A stretch of DNA of 12,343 nucleotides from Alkalimonas sp. (GTDB taxonomy: Bacteria; Pseudomonadota; Gammaproteobacteria; Enterobacterales; Alteromonadaceae), in NCBI GenBank assembly GCA_007117525.1, contig SKGJ01000361.1, positions 1-12,343 on the forward strand. The letters are read 5' to 3'. This document shows, one piece after another, positions 8,901 through 12,343 of the stretch; positions within the stretch are counted from its first letter, which is position 1; each line of letters opens with the position of its first letter. The notes beneath the pieces are model-generated. The model was not told where the DNA came from. It saw only the letters and a list, made by a program, of their open reading frames with translations, and did not search any database. The translations under genes and the position numbers were made by a program.

Positions 8901-9387
8901 CCGCATCGACCAAGTCAAGCCGGCCGTTTTGGTTCATGTCCTGAAACTGCATCTGTTCACTAATGGTACTACCAATGCTGTATGAGCGCGCTTGTGGCGA
9001 TATACCGCGACTTTGCAGATGTGATACCAGCAACTCCAGGCCATCATGGGTTTGCAGTAAAAGATCCGGTTGGCCATCCCCACTAAAATCGCCGCGAAAA
9101 CGTTTGCCAATTTCAGTCAAGGTGACTCTTAGCGCCTCGAACTCCGCTCGGCTTAACCGCTCTACCCGGAATGAATCCCCATCTTTGATGATACGCAAAT
9201 ACGGGGAGTCTTCACGAGCCCGCAAGACTGGTGAAAACTCATCGGCATGGCTGATAATTGTTGCGGGTAGCTCCACATAATAGTCACCACTCCAGTCCAC
9301 CCAGACTGTACCGGCCCATACCGGACGAAAAAAAAAAAAAAAAAAGACAGAGCAGATAAAAAGAACACGTGCGCAAAACGAAGCCAT
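2359..9387 (-). CDS. Giant exported SpvB/FG-GAP/RHS protein with polymorphic toxin tail
   Basis: A 2342-residue protein. Residues 1-25 form a Sec signal peptide ending VWA/G, whose core is six phenylalanines encoded by an 18-base T run. FG-GAP-like copies follow (~65-175), then an SpvB-like domain from ~194 (LTLAPSTGQFQPQLSLNYSS, HLGVGWAIGG). FG-GAP/VCBS repeats run ~500-905 (DFNGNGLLD, DMDGDGLPE, DINGDGLAD, DMNGNGTPD), and a TcdB-middle-like stretch follows at ~920-960 (VVDGYNERTTVNYS). YD repeats occupy ~1230-1890. The RHS core carries D2014 (YDP), D2024 (ADP) and the boundary motif DPSG at 2051-2054. Residues ~2056-2150 are Ala/Gly-rich and hydrophobic. Residues ~2152-2342 are an AT-rich variable domain that I do not recognise. 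The order matches fused TcB and TcC subunits of Tc toxins, where the core is a cocoon that self-cleaves to release the tip. The ATG has AAGG nine bases upstream; a TTG at 9392 opens another frame. Confidence 0.9.
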   Translation of the reverse strand: MASFCARVLFICSVFFFFFFRPVWAGTVWVDWSGDYYVELPATIISHADEFSPVLRAREDSPYLRIIKDGDSFRVERLSRAEFEALRVTLTEIGKRFRGDFSGDGQPDLLLQTHDGLELLVSHLQSRGISPQARSYSIGSTISEQMQFQDMNQNGRLDLVDADAGTVRYAQADGFSVAYQQGDYVGSLAGEHQVTPSGEFSYNLPLTLAPSTGQFQPQLSLNYSSGAPNGHLGVGWAIGGLRSIVRCEQNLELNGNITRVDFSANDRFCLDGQQLIARNGQTYGANNTEYRTVQSSFERIVSKTGSGVTGPVSFEVSDTSGNTYFFGRHGSHNDALIMANNGRAFVWALKRVQDASGNFYTFHYEQVTGGLEFYLTHVRYTGNGSTSPSNEVRFIYQATRPDKLVSYVAGQRITTNQRLHRVESRANGNLLRRYNLRYHNATVLGPNAPSRLESITACDANNQCLSPTQFQWNQRDFNEFSRETSGTISRNSRYRGHQMWDFNGNGLLDIAYVRNERADSTDRFILIENTGNSLQERNTYNIANRSFRRTWKVVDINKNGQDQIMYRDSDGYWYQISYQGNGFTRARIPNIPRTSSDAYTHVVDMDGDGLPELLHTVNNRLSVQRGTKTGFASTAETVQVNLNSPGPNYTVSLVPFDREDNTMPATDFTGNGKADFIMQVRQTYTDPNPTPPPCHEPPCFIQPHLHSSFNTAADKGDDVIVPLSSDALYPVQHFVENADFASEQGAVQQELSSMDAAALSGSHSTVFWKILVASNRTTLNEYATIGSTHLIDQVQAADINGDGLADILYRRRSDKMWFLRLNNGNGFDAAIPIAVIDEEQLKLVDIYGDGRLQVLDKKLVRTSGRPPFNFRFDFQLLEMVGQQFVRRDFFSDGMNEDYWSSHLIDMNGNGTPDFLRFSGRYEIKYRADTGRDRIVQVVDGYNERTTVNYSTLAVPEVHTRRSDGPSKNWGNGHLVRDIKGAVPVVRSVQTSQDRLTYAYTGGKMQVGRGMLGFEQVQITSWAAGQRTTMTYRQDGDYRGNVSNVRVEIRIPPSGGTSPTDPCLVDPGLCNPDPCFDHRICRQPNMLQSFSDGTGFSSMTTSAGSWRLKSDTTTNYALRSNSLFSTNSNKTQTRFVYPTSSTTRLYNTDVASGGVISTQTQQITSIDLFGQPLTQIDKLQDAYSTITSTTTNVYSLSQHFGGRLTSKTVRKERRNHYGSQSQPAAITLQNSFGYDSRGRLTSMTSDSGITTTYRLNTFGLITRETVSATGMASRVANRGYDAAGRYLMWEENALGQRTSYNYTNRGLLNYTQYANGQRVYNDYNGLGRLIRTTTTPANNTSKTGSAVLVSSQNQYWCTASTSHCPSTASYYTEYVTPGTATRRVYADLLGREVRSSTRGFNGSWVYSDTFYDAKGRVERETIPYYAGSSNPAATLYSYDEQGRVLAVTRPDGSLWQTEYNGLTTVSIAPGNRRTTEVHNSAGDLVQVIDAAGSQAWYYYDANGKSTILAGPSGKNLVVRYDKWGNKTRITDPDAGVTNYVYNGFHELIRQQDAKGQVVEYSYDLLGRQSRMLRKTPSGAIEHDVETRYDSGAYAIGQVSSVEDKKTNYRISYAYDTFARKRQETIRFDDGATYTQQWSYDSQGRLRTETDATGGGLVYNYNSHHWLTSIDDKDIRSGGSARRYWQATAADALGNITQDRLGDRINRTRQYDANTGLLTRIQTTASGQPQLQNWHYRWDVLGNLEWRRDDTLGNKEDFTYDTLNRVRTSRITSPKGNTNVTIAYNALGNITSKTGVGTYHYESARPHAVTRVTGARPNSYQYDANGNMVRDNERQLSYNSWNKPTRISKGSYQVDFSYDPFGNHYKRVEFGGANGNFIPIMMSSITTFIPQIKETRYIGNVELIRMGSDTWLQRRYVGGVAVVSKLATQTAAQSVIRYMLTDHLGSTHVIANANGVTEQVMSFDVFGARRDTESWGLRHAEASSGLLTSALTLRGYTGHEQIDDVGLIHMGGRVYDPILGRFLQADPFIQQPNNIQNFNRYSYVLNNPLNATDPSGYFFQLLVVWAVNYVAAATAATAFGTALGMALTAYQYYGYAQMAVGAIRAIEGGGTAMANFAGGMAKGYAKGLAFNAAMGGLMKLGQAAADSPNAPQPVNNEQGTASTDGHGSSSRRNSDGFDGKGPHKVTAVTQGKPLNELQHGLQVVNDLLGNDDYDANSVVKAANDFLEAIRRHPHANELTSFELELLRTRAEFWHSQAVTARYSYNTIKYGSLVIGFTVYESLSRAELAYGSYQDGITAKNVTGGIVEAMNSTISRGAKHPVVNAIGAGVSEVINRLPWEKKNDK
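3256..3306. repeat. 51-bp segment identical to window positions 1-51
   Basis: Exact match over 51 bases in the same orientation, encoding QPNNIQNFNRYSYVLN and a little more. It is the part of the RHS core that lies on the far side of the MITE in the displaced copy. Confidence 0.9.
3314..3703. repeat. Direct repeat of RHS core, copy 1
   Basis: Segment of the giant RHS gene colinear with 322-711, about 94% identical. Together the copies flank a ~3-kb block holding the toxin domain and the three downstream genes. Confidence 0.9.
9328..9345. repeat. 18-bp poly-A (poly-T on coding strand) tract in the signal peptide
   Basis: Eighteen consecutive A on the plus strand encode residues 15-20 (six Phe) of the RHS giant. 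At 18 bases the ATG at 9387 reads through into the 2342-residue frame. Gain or loss of one base sends that start into a frame that ends at 9162. A TTG at 9392 reads a different frame that is also signal-peptide-like (MAWLRFAHVFFLSALS then Phe). It would enter the long frame if the tract were 19 or 16. Tracts this long are prone to slipped-strand change. Confidence 0.9.
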
Positions 9388-9426
9388 GCCAAGATGCCTT
9401 ACTTAAAAAGTTTTAACCAAAAGGAG

Positions 9427-9771
9427 TTACTCAACGACCATGATTTCTACTTCAGATACAGTGCAGAAGGCCTCGTTGGTATCAAAGCGGATCATCAATG
9501 GGGTATTGGATGCGATGGCCGTTAACACAATGGCATGTTGACTCTTGAACAGCAGTGAATCCGCTTTCAGTTTTGCATAACGTCCTGCATAGAGTTCACA
9601 ATCCAGCGCTGCATTGACGCCTGCAGGAAAACCAAGCTGCACATCGGTTGCTGTTGTTTTTAGCGACTGCAGGAAAGTATTGGTGACACCTGCACACTGT
9701 AAGTTAGAACACTCAGCATTCACCCATGCAGAAAAAAACACCAGCATCACTGTGACAGAAAAAACCTTCAT
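9427..9771 (-). CDS. Small exported protein upstream of the RHS giant
   Basis: A 114-residue product from the ATG at 9771. This start has GAGGTG just upstream; an in-frame GTG at 9777 would sit within that ribosome site, so it is rejected. Residues 1-18 are a signal peptide (KVFSVTVMLVFFSAWVNA, cleavage before E19). The mature domain has four cysteines (two in CSNLQC, one in ALDCEL, one in AFCTVSE), enough for two disulfides in the periplasm, and a beta-rich look (IVLTAIASNTPLMIRF). It ends 39 bases before the RHS start with no hairpin between, so the two genes are likely co-transcribed. It could assist secretion or folding of the RHS protein, but no family is recognised and the role is inferred from position. 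Confidence 0.8.
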   Translation of the reverse strand: MKVFSVTVMLVFFSAWVNAECSNLQCAGVTNTFLQSLKTTATDVQLGFPAGVNAALDCELYAGRYAKLKADSLLFKSQHAIVLTAIASNTPLMIRFDTNEAFCTVSEVEIMVVE

Positions 9772-9799
9772 AACCACCTCAATTTTAACAAAGGTGCAT

Positions 9800-9828
9800 T
9801 TTATAAATCACAAAACCAATAAAATCAA
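9800..9828 (-). promoter_or_regulatory. Sigma-70-like promoter of the RHS operon
   Basis: On the minus strand TTGATT (9823-9828) is followed by a 17-base spacer and TATAAA (9800-9805), about 28 bases before the ATG at 9771. The surrounding 9780-9860 is strongly AT-rich. The speD terminator just upstream separates this operon from speD. Confidence 0.6.
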
Positions 9829-9910
9829 TAAAAATTTAAATGTGTAAATAATAAAAAACATATATCAATCATTCTCCTTACAAACTGCGATACCACCAAA
9901 CCACAGCCAT

Positions 9911-9940
9911 AAAAAAACCGCTCAACTGAGCGGTCTTTTG
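9911..9940 (-). terminator. Intrinsic terminator of speD
   Basis: Inverted repeat ACCGCTCA/TGAGCGGT (9917-9934), followed on the minus strand by a run of seven T, about 20 bases after the speD stop. The plus-strand side also has TCTTTT, so it may act in both directions. Confidence 0.85.
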
Positions 9941-9958
9941 TGATGTTGAACACCAAGT

Positions 9959-10765
9959 TTATTTCACATCAGGCAAGTTACGGCCATAGAAAATTTCACG
10001 GATTTCTTTAAACACCTTGCTGCTGATTTCTTTCACCTGCTCTTTGCTCATCGAGTCGGTGCCGACGCCAAACAAGTAGTTGTCCAGATCACCTTGTTTT
10101 AGCATCATCTTGGTGTGAAACAGGTTTTCCTGATAAACATTCACATCGATCATCTGAAAGGCATTCTTGGTTTCTTCATCCATAAAGTTCTGGATGGAGC
10201 TGATCGGGTGATCGATGTAGTGCTTGGTGCCACTAACATCCCGGGTAAAACCACGCACCCGGTAGTCGATGGTGACCACATCGGACTCGAAGCTGTGGAT
10301 CAGAAAGTTCAATGCTTTCAGTGGCGAGATAATGCCGCAGGTTGAGACTTCAATATCGGCCCGAAAGGTACAGATACCATCGTGTGGGTGTACTTCCGGG
10401 TAGGTGTGCACGCATATATGGCTTTTATCCAGATGCGCCACCACCGTCTCAGGCAAAGGCCCCGGGTTTTCCGAGTTATCCGGGTTTTCCAGCACCGGCT
10501 CTTCACTGACCAGGATAGTGACACTGGCCCCCTGTGGATCGTAATCCTGGCGGGCAATGTTCAGCACATTGGCACCGATAATATCCACCACTTCGCACAA
10601 GATATCGGTTAAGCGATCGGCATTGTACTGCTCGTCGATGTACTCAATGTACTCTTGACGGTGCTGTTCCGTTTTCGCGTAACAGATATCGTAGATGCTA
10701 AAGCTTAAGCTTTTGGTCAGGTTGTTAAAGCCATGCAGCTTTATTTTCTCAAACGGATTGATCAC
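9959..10765 (-). CDS. speD: S-adenosylmethionine decarboxylase proenzyme (SpeD)
   Basis: Decarboxylates S-adenosylmethionine to supply aminopropyl groups for spermidine synthesis in the cytoplasm. The 268-residue protein matches the enterobacterial class of SpeD along its length ([20 protein letters not shown] near the start, YGRNLPDV at the end). The self-processing site is in [14 protein letters not shown]: cleavage between K114 and S115 would turn S115 into the pyruvoyl cofactor. C143 in [13 protein letters not shown] corresponds to the catalytic cysteine of the family. The start is GTG at 10765 with GGAGAG eight bases upstream. It lies 55 bases after the OsmC-family gene, so co-transcription is plausible, and ends in its own terminator. 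Nothing looks damaged. Confidence 0.97.
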   Translation of the reverse strand: MINPFEKIKLHGFNNLTKSLSFSIYDICYAKTEQHRQEYIEYIDEQYNADRLTDILCEVVDIIGANVLNIARQDYDPQGASVTILVSEEPVLENPDNSENPGPLPETVVAHLDKSHICVHTYPEVHPHDGICTFRADIEVSTCGIISPLKALNFLIHSFESDVVTIDYRVRGFTRDVSGTKHYIDHPISSIQNFMDEETKNAFQMIDVNVYQENLFHTKMMLKQGDLDNYLFGVGTDSMSKEQVKEISSKVFKEIREIFYGRNLPDVK

Positions 10766-10820
10766 TTAGGGTGCTCTCCACTACCGCTGCCTGCGGCAAC
10801 CGTTATTTGACGACTGAAAG

Positions 10821-11249
10821 TTAGTCGGCGCTGGCCAACCCTTCCACGGTTTTTATACTGAACGAATGTGATACCTGAACGCTTTTGGCCAGCATCAGGG
10901 ACACCGAGCAGTACTTGTCGGCGGATAGCTCTACCGCCCTTGCCACCTGTTTTTCACTCAGGTTTGACCCTGTCACCTCAAAGTGCAGATGCATTTTGGT
11001 AAAGACCCTGGGAATGCTGTCGGCCCGCTCTGCGCTCAACTTCACTTCGCAGTGCGCAACTTGCTGGCGGGATTTTTTCAAAATGCTCACCACATCGACC
11101 GACGAACAAGCGCCGGCAGACATCAACAACATCTCCATCGGGCTTGGTGCTGTGCTTTGATCTTTGTTGGCATCAAACGCCACCTGATGGCCGCTACCAG
11201 AGCAACCCACAAAAGTCATGGAGTCGAGCCATTTTACGCTTGCTTCCAT
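10821..11249 (-). CDS. yhfA: OsmC family protein, YhfA type
   Basis: OsmC/Ohr proteins are small cysteine-dependent peroxidases acting on organic hydroperoxides; the YhfA branch is poorly characterised in function. The 142-residue product from the ATG at 11249 begins MEASVKW, in line with MQARVKW of E. coli YhfA as I recall it. GAGGTG lies about six bases upstream. An in-frame GTG at 11258 overlaps that ribosome site and is less likely. The family cysteines are C48 (SAGACSSVDVV) and C114 (SADKYCSVSLML), and the APSPMEMLLMSAG motif is intact. A TAGAAT hexamer at 11284-11289 may be a -10 box, but I find no good -35. In E. coli yhfA lies beside crp; here it precedes speD. Confidence 0.9.
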   Translation of the reverse strand: MEASVKWLDSMTFVGCSGSGHQVAFDANKDQSTAPSPMEMLLMSAGACSSVDVVSILKKSRQQVAHCEVKLSAERADSIPRVFTKMHLHFEVTGSNLSEKQVARAVELSADKYCSVSLMLAKSVQVSHSFSIKTVEGLASAD

Positions 11250-11327
11250 CGCAAACACCTCAGCATTACCACAAAGGGGGCATATTCTAGCGAAAACTTT
11301 GCCGGGCCGCCAGCATTGACCGCACTA

Positions 11328-11368
11328 AATCAAGCCCCCCGCAAACACCGTTTACGGGGGGCTTGATT
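11328..11368. terminator. Strong GC-rich hairpin, likely terminator
   Basis: Perfect 14-base inverted repeat (11328-11341 with 11355-11368; core GCCCCCCG/CGGGGGGC), extended by AAAC/GTTT inside the loop. It lies 16 bases after the stop of the gene ending at 11385. The T run after the stem is poor in both directions, so efficiency is uncertain. Confidence 0.65.
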
Positions 11369-11384
11369 CTAAGTGCTAGCCGGC

Positions 11385-11735
11385 TTAATCCAGCAAGGCG
11401 GCCACAGCATTATCAAACAAATTTTTAATCAGTAAGGCAATCTCGTGAATGATTTCGGCTTGCTCGCAACTGATTTCATTGTCCAGCACCGAGCCCAGCA
11501 CTTCCTGGAAATCGTACACAATGCCATCCACCTCACGGATGATCAGACTGCGATGATTCATCTCCAGCTCGGTATGCTGGGTACAGAGTTGAATAATTTG
11601 CTCAGCAATGCACTCTTCCAGAAACTCGCCCACGGACTTGGCTGGACGATAAGGCGTGCCGGCCTGTTCAAACAAGGCCAGATTTTCAGTTAAAAACTGA
11701 ATCAGATGTTCGTAGCCGGGTTTATCTATCACCAT
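11385..11735 (-). CDS. Small acidic helical protein of unknown function
   Basis: A 116-residue cytoplasmic protein with no signal peptide or membrane segment. It is rich in Glu, Asp, Leu and Ile, with long predicted amphipathic helices (ECIAEQIIQLCTQH, CEQAEIIHEIALLIKNLF). It has cysteines in the EECIAEQ, QLCTQH and ISCEQA stretches. The ATG at 11735 has only a weak ribosome site. It stands alone between two hairpins, one after astD (11804-11823) and one after its own stop (11328-11368), so it is probably a single-gene unit. Composition and codon use match the neighbouring housekeeping genes. I do not recognise the family. Confidence 0.8.
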   Translation of the reverse strand: MVIDKPGYEHLIQFLTENLALFEQAGTPYRPAKSVGEFLEECIAEQIIQLCTQHTELEMNHRSLIIREVDGIVYDFQEVLGSVLDNEISCEQAEIIHEIALLIKNLFDNAVAALLD

Positions 11736-11803
11736 GGTCGCGGTACTGCCTTTCGCAAGCTGTAGTTGCCTAACAGTTAAGCAAAATTTGACCGAGAAAA
11801 CAA

Positions 11804-11823
11804 ATCGGGGCCTTAGCCCCGAT
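11804..11823 (-). terminator. Hairpin terminator after astD
   Basis: Eight-base inverted repeat ATCGGGGC/GCCCCGAT with a CTTA loop, 15 bases after the astD stop. On the minus strand it is followed by TTGTTTTC. On the plus strand GTATTTTTTT follows, so it could work in either direction. Confidence 0.75.
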
Positions 11824-11837
11824 GTATTTTTTTGCGG

Positions 11838-12343
11838 TTAAAATTTCAGCCCTGGTGACAACTGCTCTGGCAGTTGCACCCTGTCCAGCTCGACCGACGC
11901 AACCGGATAGGCACAGTAATCGGCCGCGTAGTAGGCGCTGGCTCTGTGGTTGCCACTTTTGCCAATGCCACCAAAAGGCGCTGCTGAGCTGGCACCGGTG
12001 ATAGGACGGTTCCAGTTGACGATGCCAGCACGAATGCGGCGGAAAAAATGTTCATAAAGCTCAGCACTGTCGCTTAGCAAGCCGGCAGACAAGCCGAAGC
12101 TGGTGCGGTTGGCTGCATCAATGGCGGCATCAAAGTCGCTAAAGCGAAAGACTTTCAGCAAAGGGCCGAAATGTTCATCGTCCGGGAAGTCCTGAATATC
12201 GGTGCAGTCGATAATGCCCGGGCTGACCAAAGCGGTATCGGGTTTCAGGTGCTTCATGGTCAACAAGGAGCGCCCGCCCAGTTTTTGCAGTTCATCTTGC
12301 ACAGCCAGCATGCCTTTGGCGGCTGCCACCGAGATCATCGAAC
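11838..12343 (-). CDS. astD: N-succinylglutamate 5-semialdehyde dehydrogenase, C-terminal part (AstD)
   Basis: AstD oxidises N-succinylglutamate semialdehyde to N-succinylglutamate with NAD+, the fourth step of the arginine succinyltransferase catabolic pathway. The window holds the last ~168 residues; the gene runs off the right edge, and the ATG at 12338 is an internal Met. The aldehyde-dehydrogenase motif EHFGPLL is present, and the stretches [28 protein letters not shown] and [13 protein letters not shown] are closely AstD-like, ending in LSPGLKF. The catalytic Cys and Glu of the family lie upstream, outside the window. It is intact as far as seen and followed by a hairpin terminator. astA and other ast genes would be expected further right. 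Confidence 0.95.
   Translation of the reverse strand, partial: SMISVAAAKGMLAVQDELQKLGGRSLLTMKHLKPDTALVSPGIIDCTDIQDFPDDEHFGPLLKVFRFSDFDAAIDAANRTSFGLSAGLLSDSAELYEHFFRRIRAGIVNWNRPITGASSAAPFGGIGKSGNHRASAYYAADYCAYPVASVELDRVQLPEQLSPGLKF

Noticed and set aside
2359..9387. SpvB-like ADP-ribosyltransferase activity in the giant protein
   Set aside because: Only the N-terminal SpvB shell domain is present; the mono-ADP-ribosyltransferase half of Salmonella SpvB is replaced by FG-GAP and RHS sequence.
9162..9392. 76-residue minus-strand frame from TTG 9392 as a separate gene
   Set aside because: It shares the signal-peptide DNA and then reads the RHS gene out of frame to a stop. It matters only as the alternative register of the poly-T tract.
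1..12343. CRISPR array, tRNA or rRNA genes
   Set aside because: No regularly spaced short repeats and no cloverleaf or ribosomal RNA sequence were seen on either strand.

Overview
The window looks like a gammaproteobacterial chromosome of the Rheinheimera/Alishewanella/Alteromonadales type. The evidence is enterobacterial-style SpeD and AstD proteins, a YhfA-like OsmC protein, moderate GC, and a terminal-inverted-repeat element of a kind I associate with this group. All supported genes are on the minus strand, so transcription runs from the right end of the window to the left.

Right part (about 9900-12343): ordinary metabolism. In transcription order this is the C-terminal third of astD (arginine succinyltransferase pathway, cut by the window edge), a hairpin terminator, a small unrecognised protein, another strong hairpin, a YhfA-type OsmC protein, and speD (S-adenosylmethionine decarboxylase), which ends in a clear intrinsic terminator.

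Left part (1-9830): a polymorphic RHS toxin locus with its own sigma-70-like promoter at 9800-9828. The first gene encodes a small exported cysteine-containing protein. The second encodes a 2342-residue protein with a Sec signal peptide. Its layout is an SpvB-like domain, FG-GAP/VCBS repeats, YD repeats and an RHS core ending in DPSG, so it resembles a fused TcB-TcC toxin cocoon. After the core come a hydrophobic pre-toxin segment and an AT-rich C-terminal domain of about 190 residues that I do not recognise. Three small AT-rich genes follow with overlapping or close ends: a four-helix membrane protein and two exported proteins. They are the natural candidates for immunity or accessory functions.

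Further left is a second, displaced RHS-core copy (207-770). It is colinear with the core of the large gene over 390 bp, with about 25 base differences but only two amino-acid differences. A roughly 265-bp MITE-like element with 24-bp terminal inverted repeats and a TA target duplication interrupts it. Removing the element restores the RHS reading frame, which continues off the left edge (1-51) and is identical to the matching part of the large gene. The copy therefore probably once led to a second C-terminal domain outside the window.

Two features deserve most attention. An 18-bp poly-A/T tract lies inside the signal peptide of the RHS giant, with a second start in another frame, which suggests a phase-variable switch. 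The direct repeats around the toxin tail could allow tail exchange by recombination, and the 51-bp repeat beyond the MITE offers a way round that insertion.
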